64,000 nt of DNA, taken from contig OX359250.1 in assembly GCA_947179485.1 (NCBI GenBank), forward strand, positions 14,738,539 to 14,802,538, in the 5' to 3' direction. The notes below the pieces were generated by a model that was not told where the DNA came from, made no database searches, and saw only the letters and a program-made list of their open reading frames with translations. The number at the start of each line of letters is the position of its first letter. Within the stretch, counting starts at the first letter, position 1. Origin of the DNA: Allacma fusca (Eukaryota > Arthropoda > Collembola > Symphypleona > Sminthuridae). The translations under genes and the position numbers were made by a program. Positions 38,484 to 48,529 of this stretch are shown here, piece after piece.

Positions 38484-40396
38484 GTCAGGTACCTCATGCT
38501 GGCCGCTTAGCTCATTTTTATGATAAATGGACGGAAATCACAGATGATCCCACTGTGCTCCAGGCGATCAGGGGTTTCAAAATCCCTTTCCATCAAAACC
38601 CTATTCAGGTTTCCCTCCCACGTGGGAAGTTTTTTAACAAGCAAGAGACTCTACAGATGAATCTTGCTGTGGATAGTCTACTTTCCAAGGGAGCTATAAC
38701 TCCGTGTACTCACTCTCCAGGAGAGTTCATTTCTTCAGTATTTTTGGTACCAAAGAGTTCTGGAGGCTATCGTTTCATTATTAACCTCTCATTCCTGAAT
38801 AGATTCATAACATGCGATCATTTTAAAATGGAAGATTTCCGTTCCGCTAGAAGTCTTATGACAAAAGGTTGCTTTATGGGATCTCTGGATCTCCAAGATG
38901 CCTATTTTCTCATTCCGGTTCACCATGATTTCAGAAAATTTTTACGATTTGAATGGAATGCAGTTTTATATGAATTCACTTGTTTGTGTTTCGGCTTAAA
39001 CATTGCCCCAAGGATTTTCACAAAAATCATGCGAGCAGCAGTTACAGTTCTCCGTAGTTATGGCTACGAGAACTCTATTTATTTAGACGACAGTTTTATA
39101 ATTGGTCGTTGCTATCTCCAATGTAATGAAAACATTGTTTTCACTAAGAACTTCTTCGAGTCTCTAGGCTTAACCATCAACTATTCCAAATCTATTACCA
39201 AACCAACCCAATCCATTACTTACCTTGGGTTTTTGTTCGATTCAAGGACCATGTCTCTTTCTATCCCTGTTAAAAAACAAGAGAAAGTCACCCAGATTGT
39301 TCTGGCTGTGTTACGTTCCGACACTATTACTATTAGAAAGCTAGCTATGGTTATAGGGACCCTAGTGTCCTGCTGCCCAGCAGTACCTTACGGTATGCTT
39401 TACACTAAGCGCCTGGAATACCAGAAGAATGTTGCTTTGTCTAGTTCGGGGGATTGTTTTGATGCTCTCGTTACCCTGTCTGAAGAGTGTCGACGAGATT
39501 TACATTGGTGGGTTCAATCAATCAGATCAAATCCAGGCCTACCCATAGCACGTGACTGCTTTGATCTGGAAATATTTACTGATGCATCCCTAACTGGTTG
39601 GGGTGCATTTAGTAATGGTATTCGAACTCGCGGATTCTGGAACACTTTGCACCAACAACAATCGATTAATTATTTAGAGCTACAAGCCGCCTTGTACGGT
39701 CTCCGTTGCTTTGCCCGAAATTGCAGCAATGTTCGTATCTTAATGCGAATTGATAATACGTCTGCCATTTCCTACATTAATAAATTCGGGGGTGTGCAGT
39801 TTCCTACTCTCAACCAGTTAGCTCGGGTTATATGGCAATTTTGTGAGACGAGGTCTATCATGTTATTTGCTTCTTACATCCCTTCATCAAAAAACATAGA
39901 AGCAGACTCTGAGTCTCGCGTCACTGATTTTGAGACTGAATGGGAGCTTTGTCCTTCTGCCTTCCGGACAATTCGGTCTGCTTTCTCAGATTTTGAGTGC
40001 AACGTTGACTTATTCGCTTCGTGCGAAAACTCTAAGCTCCCCAGGTATATTGCTTGGAAACCCGACCCTTTCTGCTGGAAAGTAGACTCATTCACGATCC
40101 ACTGGTCTGGTTTAAATTTTTATGCTTTTCCACCCTTTGCACTAATTCCAAGGGTATTGCAAAAAATTATTCTGGATAATGCAGAAGGGATTATGGTCGT
40201 GCCTCATTGGCCATCACAAATTTGGTTTCCTCTATTTACACAACTGGTTTTCGGAGATCAGTTAATTCTCGGCCCTCAATCTAATTTACTATTTTTTGGA
40301 AACAGATTGTGCCCTCTGAACACCAACCTCCGTCTGGTAGCCGCTCGCTTGTCCGGTCGGCTTTGGAACTCCAGAAGATTCCACATGAATCCATAG
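38480..40396 (+). CDS. DIRS ORF2: reverse transcriptase / RNase H with C-terminal extra domain (638 aa open)
   Basis: Counting from 38480: RT at about 60-310 with FLVPKSSGGYRF (about 88-99), catalytic-region SLDLQDAYF (D137) and YLDD (201-204). RNase H at about 360-480 has all four acidic residues in place: D368 (FTDAS), E400 (NYLEL), D425 (RIDNT) and D476 (EADSES). A further domain at about 505-590 (VDLFAS, PRYIAWKPDP, FYAFPPFALI, VVPHWPSQ) matches the region that in DIRS elements follows RNase H and has been linked to Dam-like adenine methyltransferases; that link is family knowledge, not proven here. There is no ATG near the start (first in-frame Met about codon 60, within the conserved part), so translation probably depends on -1 frameshifting from ORF1 or another recoding event at the overlapping stop. 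Confidence 0.92.
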   Translation: MSQVPHAGRLAHFYDKWTEITDDPTVLQAIRGFKIPFHQNPIQVSLPRGKFFNKQETLQMNLAVDSLLSKGAITPCTHSPGEFISSVFLVPKSSGGYRFIINLSFLNRFITCDHFKMEDFRSARSLMTKGCFMGSLDLQDAYFLIPVHHDFRKFLRFEWNAVLYEFTCLCFGLNIAPRIFTKIMRAAVTVLRSYGYENSIYLDDSFIIGRCYLQCNENIVFTKNFFESLGLTINYSKSITKPTQSITYLGFLFDSRTMSLSIPVKKQEKVTQIVLAVLRSDTITIRKLAMVIGTLVSCCPAVPYGMLYTKRLEYQKNVALSSSGDCFDALVTLSEECRRDLHWWVQSIRSNPGLPIARDCFDLEIFTDASLTGWGAFSNGIRTRGFWNTLHQQQSINYLELQAALYGLRCFARNCSNVRILMRIDNTSAISYINKFGGVQFPTLNQLARVIWQFCETRSIMLFASYIPSSKNIEADSESRVTDFETEWELCPSAFRTIRSAFSDFECNVDLFASCENSKLPRYIAWKPDPFCWKVDSFTIHWSGLNFYAFPPFALIPRVLQKIILDNAEGIMVVPHWPSQIWFPLFTQLVFGDQLILGPQSNLLFFGNRLCPLNTNLRLVAARLSGRLWNSRRFHMNP

Positions 40397-41319
40397 ATCT
40401 AATTCTGTCATCACTTACTCCATCCACGTGGAAGCAATATTCTACATACAGCAAACTTTGGGAAACTTTTTGTGCTACTCAACAAGACTTACTTCTACAA
40501 CCAACAGTTCTTTCGTCTCTCTCATTTCTCCAAGGTTTGTTCACAAGAGGTTTGGGCTACAACAGCATCAACTGTGCTCGGTCTTTTCTCTCGCTTTTGT
40601 CAAATGGATCCACTAACGATGGTATAGGATCTCACCCAATAATTATTCGTTTCCTTAAAGGCATTGGGAAGACACGACCTCCACACCCTCGATATGATTC
40701 TACCTGGGATCCATCCATAGTTCTATCATATCTTCAGAAGTTAGAACCCATTGACTCCATCACCCTGGAGCAACTGACCTACAAAACTATCGGTCTGATC
40801 AGTTTAGCTACGGCTCATCGTGTTCAAACCTTTTCTAAAATTCAGTTGGACGAGATCTCTTCTTCCGCGGAAGGTATTATTATCCGTATATCCGCTCCAC
40901 TTAAAACCAGCAAGCCTAACTCTCCTCAACCTACTTTATATCTGCCTCACTTCTCCGATTCTCCTTCTCTCTGTGTCACCCGGGCCTTGACGTCGTACAT
41001 TAATAGGACCATCCCATTTCGATCCGATTCCAAGAAGTCTCTATTCTTAAGCTTCATTTCCCCTCATAATCCTGTCACCGCTCAAACCATCAGTCGATGG
41101 CTAAAGCAGATTCTGAAGGCAAGTGGCGTTGACACCAATACTTTCTCGGCTCACAGTTTTAGGCATGCCGCAACTTCAGCAGCCGCTAGAGGTGGAATGA
41201 GTATTGACCAAATACGACTTCGAGCAGGTTGGTCGGCATCATCTTCCGTTTTCGCTCGGTTTTACAACAGACCTCTCACCAGTTCCTATGAATTTGCTCA
41301 AACTGTATTTCAAGTCTAA
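40309..41319 (+). CDS. DIRS ORF3: tyrosine recombinase (about 336 aa)
   Basis: Site-specific recombinase that in DIRS elements replaces the DDE integrase and inserts the circular DNA. The catalytic set is complete (numbering from 40309): R171 in TAHRVQT, H282-x-x-R285 in AHSFRHAA, W308 in RAGWSAS and the nucleophile candidate Y319 in FARFYN. An N-terminal SAM-like/core-binding part (about 25-130) precedes it. The frame overlaps ORF2 by 88 bases and starts without an ATG; the first in-frame Met is deep in the catalytic domain, so it too is likely expressed by recoding, by splicing or from an alternative start. No stop or frameshift breaks the domain, so the protein looks functional. Confidence 0.92.
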   Translation: MPSEHQPPSGSRSLVRSALELQKIPHESIDLILSSLTPSTWKQYSTYSKLWETFCATQQDLLLQPTVLSSLSFLQGLFTRGLGYNSINCARSFLSLLSNGSTNDGIGSHPIIIRFLKGIGKTRPPHPRYDSTWDPSIVLSYLQKLEPIDSITLEQLTYKTIGLISLATAHRVQTFSKIQLDEISSSAEGIIIRISAPLKTSKPNSPQPTLYLPHFSDSPSLCVTRALTSYINRTIPFRSDSKKSLFLSFISPHNPVTAQTISRWLKQILKASGVDTNTFSAHSFRHAATSAAARGGMSIDQIRLRAGWSASSSVFARFYNRPLTSSYEFAQTVFQV

Positions 41320-41462
41320 TCTTGTAGTCTTGCTGTCTTTATAATATGTTGCTCGTTACACTATACTTGTTCTTATACTCTTTACTCTCATTAGTGTGTT
41401 TATAAAATTCATTTTCTATTTTACAATCTTGTATATTATTTTGCACTTTCGTCTTTCAACAT

Positions 41463-41577
41463 CATACAGTATGTAATTATGAGGGACGAGTCGAATGAAG
41501 TAGAATTAAACGATTAAAGGAACTTACCTGAAGTTCAATCGTAATTCTACGAATGAAGACTCGTCCTGAATAATTAC
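41463..41577 (+). repeat. DIRS internal complementary region (circle-junction template)
   Basis: 41463-41506 is the exact reverse complement of the element's left edge (36917-36960), and 41502-41577 that of its right edge (41726-41801), joined through ATTCT. In DIRS models this region templates the joining of the two ends into a circle. It lies between the recombinase ORF and the right terminal repeat, the canonical position. Confidence 0.93.
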
Positions 41578-41620
41578 TTACCACCCAAATCCCTCCCATC
41601 TGTGCAAAATATCTTTTAAT

Positions 41621-41801
41621 AATGAGTAATTGAGCTGGGAGATGTGCTATTGAGTGAGTGTGTTGCCATAGGTTTTCTTCTTTCAACATTGTGTACTTTG
41701 GTGCATGCAAGGAAGCATACAGTATGTAATTATTCAGGACGAGTCTTCATTCGTAGAATTACGATTGAACTTCAGGTAAGTTCCTTTAATCGTTTAATTC
41801 T
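41621..41801 (-). repeat. DIRS right inverted terminal repeat with outer extension
   Basis: 41621-41733 mirrors the left terminal repeat. The outer part (to ATTCT at 41797-41801) is unique to this end and is copied only in the ICR. The inferred uninterrupted target is GGTAC-ATTCT-TAAAG. Confidence 0.9.
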
Positions 41802-42304
41802 TAAAGCATCATTATTACCCAGAGGTAGCTGAATTGGACACAGGCCGAAGCCGACGAAGCTGCTCGTTCTGAATCGGAGTCTGGTTTTTGAAGGAAGCAA
41901 ACTTAGAATATTTAACTGACGATTGGCGACGTATCAGCTTTAATATTGAAATACATTTCGCGAATGTGGGGGGATTTCTCACCGTTTTGGGTGATATTAA
42001 TAACAAAAATCTTGTCTTTTGCTATTGCCACACATCAGTTTTGAAATCCTCGAACTCCGATCGTAACAAAAATCTAGTTTTTTGTTAAAGTCCTGGTTAA
42101 ATCAAATGAAGTAAGGGTATACACTGATGAAACTTAAAGGGTTATTTGGTTAAAAGAGTCATAATAAACACAAAGTATTTAATGAAATGGCAAGTGTGAG
42201 AAGAATTTTCATATAAACACAAATTGCACAGCACCACAATATGTCATTGACATGCATTACATAAGTAGGCAGAACTGACAAAATGGGATACGGATTCCTA
42301 CTTG
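41802..42304. other. Non-coding spacer
   Basis: No gene recognised. TAACAAAAATCTWGT-like words occur twice (around 42000 and 42064). The segment starts with the right flank of the DIRS insertion. Confidence 0.5.
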
Positions 42305-42312
42305 ATAAACGC

Positions 42313-42711
42313 CAGGGTTGGAAAAAAACCGGATTTTATCAATAAAGGCTAAGCCAGTGGCAAGAAATGGTTACAACCGGTTTTTATTGGACAGTGGATT
42401 TATTTGGATAGTATTAATTATGGCCATTTTAAACCAACATATGCAACAGGTCCAGACCGGTTAGAACCGGATTTTAACCAATAACGACCAGACCATTTCT
42501 TGCCAGTTGGCAACCCTGTGTTCATACATGCGTAATATTAGCCAAGCCAATGGTACGTTTTGGTTAAAACCGATTTTTATTGGACAGTGGATTTATTTGG
42601 ATAATATTAATTATGACCATTTTATACCAACGTATACAATAGGTCCAAGCCGGTTAGAACCGGATTTTAACCAATAATGACCAGGCCAATTCTTGCCACT
42701 TGTCAACCCTG
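42313..42711. mobile_element. hAT-like MITE, internally dimeric (399 bp) with 8-bp target duplication
   Basis: Left end CAGGGTTG (42313), right end CAACCCTG (42704-42711), flanked by perfect direct repeats ATAAACGC at 42305-42312 and 42712-42719. An 8-bp duplication and CAGGG-type ends are typical of hAT transposons. Inside, a segment of about 160 bases occurs twice in tandem (about 42350-42518 and 42549-42711), each copy ending in a version of the right terminus. CAACCCTG occurs internally at 42511-42518, so the element behaves as a fused pair of ~200-bp units. It has no coding capacity and is therefore non-autonomous. Confidence 0.88.
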
Positions 42712-42823
42712 ATAAACGCAAATAGTCATATGTTTGATTGTGTACCCATATAGCAGTTAAAAGGCTCACAATCCTCCTTAGACGAAGGAATAGTGCTATC
42801 GCACTAGTCAATTCTAGTCTATT

Positions 42824-43785
42824 CCATAGATGGGCGTTTTTTAATCCCTCGCCGTCACCTCACAAGGTATGTAAAAAAATCTTGTCGTACTCGCTCTCAC
42901 CCGTAACCCTCACGACACCTTGCGCTGGAACTCGCACTCAGACTCGTGAGGGCCTAATCTAAATCTTAAGGACTCTCCCTCGGCCTCATGAGTCCATAAG
43001 TACGACCTAACTGCCAGTACATTGCAATCTAGCTATCACGGACCCGTGACAGTTTACTCTTAACAACAAGCACTCACTCTAGCCCCTCGAGTCTGAGGGC
43101 GAGTAGAAGCGTCGCTTATCTTGAAGGTGTAGAACATGTCGAGTGCAATAGACTTTACTGCTAACCTCGTGAGGTGAGAACTAGGTATATCTAATTACCC
43201 GTCAATGGCGTGAGAAGTGCGAAAAGTCCCATCACGTGAAACCTTGTCCTGATCCGTGGAAAAGTTGTGCAGTGAATTATTTGTCCCGCCTCGTCAAACC
43301 GTTGTCAAATATTTGCCCCGTCTCGTCAAAACGTTGCCCAGCCAATTATTTTTCCCTTGAAAAATTCCATTTGGTTTCGTCGCCTCAAATAGTTTTCCCA
43401 TCCAGTTCAGTCCCTTAGTTCAGTACCACCCAGTTAAGACCTTCAAACATTCACTTAATTCGTGAGACCTTTAGCTAATTCTTCTGAACTGAGCCAATTC
43501 TTAAGATTTTGAACTAATTCAGCAGACTCGTTTATGGAAAAAAGGTACAGAGGAAAAGAGGAAATGTGAGAATTATCTCGCGGGATTTAGTATTGTTGTT
43601 CGAACTTCATGAGGGCTAGCGTTTAGTACTCACCCTCGCCCTCGTTTTAGTACGTACATTTTGCTATGCCTCGCTCTCATTTGCTGAGGGCCCTTCTTTC
43701 ATGATGGGAACTCGCCCTCATCCCTCAAAAATTGAGGCCGAGGGCGAGGGAAGAACTCATACATCGTGAGGGTGCCCATCAATGG
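42824..43785. mobile_element. Candidate TIR element, GC-richer, about 960 bp
   Basis: CCATAGATGGGC at the left is mirrored by GCCCATCAATGG at the right (11 of 12 matching in reverse complement), and TCTATT flanks both ends. The interior is richer in CTCGCCCTC/GAGGGCGAG words than its surroundings. Caution: the flanking sequence itself is a degenerate AGTCTATTC repeat, so the apparent TCTATT duplication could be coincidental. No coding sequence was seen. Confidence 0.45.
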
Positions 43786-43789
43786 TCTA

Positions 43790-43943
43790 TTCCCTCTATT
43801 TTAACATTTTGAGTATTCTAGTCTATTCTATTCCTTTTTAATTTGCAGCAAGGCTATTCAAGTCTAGTCTATTCAATTTCCTCCTACACCCGGGCTATTC
43901 TATTCAATTCACTAGTGTCCTAGTCTAGTCGGACTAGACTAGG
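43790..43943. repeat. Degenerate TAGTCTATTC repeat ending in a 25-bp palindrome
   Basis: Words CTAGTCTATTC and GGCTATTCAAGTC recur, and the same words lie just left of the candidate element at 42800-42823, suggesting one repeat split by the insertion. It ends with CCTAGTCTAGTC, one base, and GACTAGACTAGG (43919-43943), a perfect 12-bp inverted repeat. Confidence 0.6.
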
Positions 43944-44842
43944 GAAGCGCTGGAATTCCATAAGAAATTTTAATTTTCAAAATTCTAGGCTGTATTAAAT
44001 TAATGACACATTTATAGCATGCATTCTTTAAGTGGTTCTAACGTTCAAACTTCAAATACTAATTACTGTAACTGTTGGTAACCAATGGCCTTATATGGAC
44101 CAGTATTGGGCAAATTTGATTTCTTTACCTCAGATTGACCAGAATTGGGCACACTTGGTGTTTTGACCTCAGATTAACCAATATTGATCGCTTATGAATA
44201 GGAAACCGTCTACTTAAAGGCTGATGTACATACATTCCGGAATCGTAATTTTCTAATTCAAGCTTCAATGTTTTGAAAACGTAATCAGAGCTGTTAAGTT
44301 AAAATTCGTAGGCTTGCAATATTTATCTAAAAGCCATTGTAAACGTCAGTGTTTTGTTAATCCAGATACAGATAGTAACATGTTCACATCCCTGATTATT
44401 TTACCAGTTACTTAAAGAAAACCCGATTATTATTTAATATTTATTCTATAGTATTATTTAATTATTTATAATGAGTTGGAAAATATTAAAATTGCAGAAA
44501 TTTCAATTTGATCATCATTTTGATCTCAACGGAGCTCTGGTAGTTTTAAATACAGTGTGACTGAGACTTTTGCTAAGGAGTTGTAGCAGGACTGCGACTG
44601 ATAAGGGCTGATAGACCGGGGCTGTGCAAGACTGAGTGGGACTGACGAATAGATTGAGGTGTGGGACTGAAACAACTACACGTGTGTAACCCTGGCTGCA
44701 GTTGTACTCGACCGCATATGACATACTGTGTATATCTTATAGACAGTGTATCGTGCGCTACCAGCCGTGCATACAACGGACGCAGAAGGAGCCAAGATTT
44801 AAAAATCTCATTTCATCATCACGGCTCTTTCATGGATTTAAG
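43944..44842. other. Upstream region and probable 5' UTR of ARFRP1
   Basis: No separate gene seen. The last ~290 bases are richer in G and C than the AT-rich stretch before them and contain repeated GGACTG/GACTGA words (44545-44680). The frame upstream of the ARFRP1 start is open from at least 44702, but without an in-frame ATG before 44843. A promoter probably lies here, but no confident TATA box or initiator could be fixed. Confidence 0.45.
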
Positions 44843-46641
44843 ATGTACACGTTAATGTCGGGCTTTTATCGTTACTTAACACAGAAGGACGAATTCTGTG
44901 TTGTCATATTGGGTCTAGATAATGCAGGAAAGACAGTAAGTTATTTATAATTTTTAAATCGAATTTTAAGACTAATAATAAACGTGGTATTAATACAATA
45001 TTTCTTTGGGCTATTGATTCAAACGAGTGTGTGTAGTAAATTAGAAGCATTATTGCGAATTTGAATTGAATTCATTTGTGTATCAAGTTGTCTAATTCGT
45101 TATGTTCTTGGATTGCTTTTGACAGACATACTTGGATGCGGCGAAAGCTTCAAAAGTCAAGGGTCATAAGAGAGCTGAAAGTAGCCGAGTGACCTCAACA
45201 GTGGGTCTCAATGTAGGGAGCATCGATATGAATGGGGTCTTGCTCCAATTTTGGGATTTGGGTGGACAGACGGAATTGCAGATGCTCTGGGACAAGGTGG
45301 GTCTTGTTCCTCTAATATGGCTTCGTGGTGTACAATTATAAGGTCATATTTTTAGTAGGAAGCAGTAATTTAAATAATTTACAAAAATGAATTTTGTAAA
45401 GTGTTGTGGTTATTAATTATTTTAATTTGACAGTACTATGCGGAATGTCATGCCGTCATATATGTGATTGATTCTCATGATCGAGAGAGGATTGAAGAAT
45501 CGAAGGAAGCTTTCGGTTAGTACTGATTTTTTTTCCGTGTTAAAGAAGTTTTTCTATATATGTAAAACGAACAGTTGTATGAACGTAGTATTACGTACAT
45601 TAGTGTTACGTGTTACCTAACCAGCAGAGTTGTTGATAGTAGTAGGTTACATTTACATAAATTAAAAGACCTTTAATTCTTAAATGACACTTACAAGACA
45701 GTCATGCTTAAGTACAGTTTGTTCGAAATTACCTCTGTGGTGTTAAATGTGATACCTTCCTGTCCATCTGAAATCAGAAATTCTAAGGGACGCTCCAATC
45801 GAATTTTGAGAATCATTTACTCATGTTAAGACTAGTGATAGTCAAGTTTTATATGGAAGGTGGAGGCATTGAAATGTTGGAATATGGAAGCATTAGAGTG
45901 TGGGGTACGTATTTTTGTACCCAGAGCCCTTGCAAAGATAAGGTGCAGAATGAGTTTTCCTATGGTTTTTATGAGAGTACACGTCCTCAGACTTTCATGT
46001 TCTAGCATACTTTCAAGTTGGACTATGGTAGGAGGGTGCTGTGACCAGCTGATGATAAGCAAGATCATTTTTTAAATTTAATTCCTTTTTGCCAGATAAA
46101 ATGATCCGGAACGAGATTTTGGCAGAAGCTCCACTCCTAGTCCTAGCAAACAAGCAAGATCTGCCTGACTGTATGGGAGTTCGGGAAGTAAAGCCGATTT
46201 TCAATCAAAGTGCTCATTTGATAGGTTCCAGAGATTGCATGGTGATGCCTGTTTCGGCTCTTACCGGGTAAAAACGTTTTTGTTCTTACACACAATTTTC
46301 CCCTTTCTTCCCATCTCAGCCCTTCCCCTAATAACACTCGTACTGTTAGAGGAAGGGCTCAGTTCAAGTGACCTCCAAGCAAACAGCTGAGTAAATCATG
46401 TTTTGCATTTTTGCAGTGAATTATTTACAAGAATCAGATTTAAAGCTTTATAGTTGTATCCATTTGTGAACGTAAAGTGTTTTTGTTATTAATCAATATA
46501 ATGGGATGTAAGTAAGTAATAATTCATTGTTCATTATTTAAAAAACACAGAGAGGGTATTGCTGAGGGGATTAATTGGCTAGTAGACTGTCTAAAGCGAA
46601 ATGTGGACTCCCGACCTCCGCGAAACAATGAAAATCGCTAA
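44843..46641 (+). CDS. ARFRP1: ADP-ribosylation factor-related protein 1 (ARFRP1), 5 exons, 202 aa
   Basis: Small Arf-family GTPase of the trans-Golgi; in animals it recruits ARL1 and through it GRIP golgins. Exons 44843-44935, 45126-45296, 45434-45515, 46096-46267 and 46551-46641, all with GT...AG introns (phases 0, 0, 1, 2). They join to 609 bases, 202 residues, against about 201 for the vertebrate protein. Motifs: MYTLMSGFYRY start typical of the family, P-loop GLDNAGKT (24-31), switch I TVGLNV, switch II WDLGGQ, YYAECHAVIYVIDS, NKQD in VLANKQD, and SALTG. The N-terminus lacks the myristoylation glycine of Arfs, as expected for ARFRP1. The start at 44843 was chosen because it matches the family's MYTL N-terminus. 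The gene looks intact and is the only clear host gene here. Confidence 0.95.
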
Positions 46642-46700
46642 TCTTTGTTACTTAAATGAAATTTGTATATCTATACAGCCTTGGAGCTTTTTTATATTTG

Positions 46701-46706
46701 AATAAA
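46701..46706 (+). terminator. Polyadenylation signal of ARFRP1
   Basis: AATAAA 60 bases after the stop codon, followed by a GT-rich stretch (TCATTGTGTACTGTATG), the usual arrangement for cleavage and polyadenylation. Confidence 0.7.
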
Positions 46707-46741
46707 GTCATTGTGTACTGTATGTTAAAAAAGTACGTGGG

Positions 46742-48529
46742 ATGTGGCTGTGCTTGTTTTAATATTATTACTGCCATGTATGTAACTACCACATGAATAT
46801 TCCTCTTTATTTCATAGGTTCTGTCTTCTTAACTTTTTTCTCAACAACCGTTAATCCTCACAATTAATGTATTTGAAAACGCAAGTGGAAAGCAGCCCCA
46901 CCCATTTTATGCCAAAATTTTTTTGTTAACAAATCGTAATAATTAATTTAATTTAATTAAGTAAAAGCTTTTGCGTGGATATTAATTTTAATATTTCACA
47001 TAATGGCAGCCAGTGCTCAGCACAAGTATATAAAACCGCTACCCGTATCCGTATCCTGGTACAAAAAATGAACAAACGTAAAAGAATCCCAACGATCCGG
47101 AAACCCATGATTTTTTAAAGCAATTTTCAGATAGTTCGATGTTTCGTCTTATATAACACCCGAATGCATTCCCATGTTCAGATGGATTTAAAATTCTCAA
47201 TTTAGAATAAGTTTGTTTCCGCAAAATCGCGCAATGTGATTGTAACGCACGCACGCCTACGAAAATGTCCATAATTTTTGTTAATGAAATCGAATTTTAC
47301 TCTTCGTATATTTGTCGGTATTGAGCGGCACTCCGATGTTTTAGTGATAGATGTCGCCCCAACCATTAACCACATACTTAAGCAATTTATTTACACTGGA
47401 ATCGTGTGCAACGTATTAGAGCTGAATCAAAAATATTTAGCAAGACATTGTTCAAGTTGGGATTTCAGAAAATGCGTTCCAAAACATGTATTTAGTAACT
47501 TTATTTATTTTAAACCTTAATTACTCAATTTACAAACAGTTTTGGCCAACTATATCAATAATTTGAAGATCGCAAAATCAATTCACTATTTTAAAATAAT
47601 TGACAAACTATCAAGGAATTGAAAAAAAGCTTTGGCAACTATTAGCAAAAATTGTCAAGTTTCATTTTTGACCGCCCACATAACCTAGGAATTAACAAAA
47701 TTATTGTCCCAAATCCCTGGGAATTTATAAAACATTTCGGCGAAATCCCTTGAGTGTAGAGCCCACCTCATAACCTCATTATTTCCCCTTCTGGGAAAAA
47801 ATCAGTGGACTAGCTTTTGAAAACTTAAATAACATCGGTCTCGTAAAGCACATTTCGGTTAATATTAGCTCATTGAAAAGATATTTAATTATTCCTCTAC
47901 AAGTTAAAGTCATATGTCAGACGAAATTTCTACATCATAGTCAATTCTTGAATGGGTATTCAAACTCATCAATATTTTTACCAAAATGTAAACAAGGAAT
48001 CATCTGAAACTTGGCACTCTCATCTCCCAGAAATGCTCAGTGATGGTCCTAATTTTGAAAAACTAAATTTTGGGAGCGACGAGCGACAGAAATTTTTTTC
48101 GAATTAATTAATAACTTAACTGAGATATTGGTTCTCGATCACTAAAAACTGAAATTTCGAAATCTCATTCGAATTTTCGGCGGGGTATTGGAATTCAACA
48201 ACTTTTCGACTCAAATTTCGATTTGCTTTTGTTGAATTTGTTAATTCAAGTAGGACTAAAAAAGATCGCAGTCACGAACGGCCAAAGTGAAATATTCCAA
48301 TGTGCAATGCTGCGCAGAAATAAGTAACTAGTGACAAGTATAAGCATTATTTTTGAATAAAACTTTTAGAAAATTGTTTTGATATTCTTTTACTGGCGAC
48401 GATGAGTGACAAATGATCGCATGACCTCCTATTGACCATCCCGTACCCTGGTTAGTTACATGTCATAAAGACATTAGTGTGCCATACCTGTGGACAGGTA
48501 GATCTCAGATCGACCTTATTGGGTCACAG
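46742..48529. other. Non-coding spacer
   Basis: No gene recognised. A frame of 80 codons at 47278-47520 lacks any domain-like sequence. The end (about 48460-48529) resembles a segment near 51850-51900 (GATCTCATATAGACCTTAGTGGGTCACA-like words), so both appear to carry copies of one dispersed repeat. The MITE at 48530 was inserted into this copy. Confidence 0.5.

Larger units (their letters stand above)
36917..41801 (+). mobile_element. DIRS-type tyrosine-recombinase retrotransposon, apparently complete (4,885 bp)
   Basis: Seen: three open frames (SR-rich gag-like, RT/RNase H plus extra domain, tyrosine recombinase), an inverted terminal repeat pair (36943-37055 with 41621-41733), and an internal complementary region at 41463-41577. 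In that region 41463-41506 is the exact reverse complement of the left end (36917-36960), and 41502-41577 is the exact reverse complement of the right end (41726-41801). The two halves share the pentamer ATTCT, which is present at both outer edges. Known: this terminal layout defines DIRS1-like elements, which replicate via a circle and integrate by a tyrosine recombinase without target duplication. Inferred: the borders at ATTCT and a recent origin, since no ORF is broken and the ICR matches both ends exactly. Confidence 0.93.

Noticed and set aside
41477..41832. Short frames across the DIRS right end
   Set aside because: They lie in terminal repeats and the internal complementary region, which are structural, not coding.
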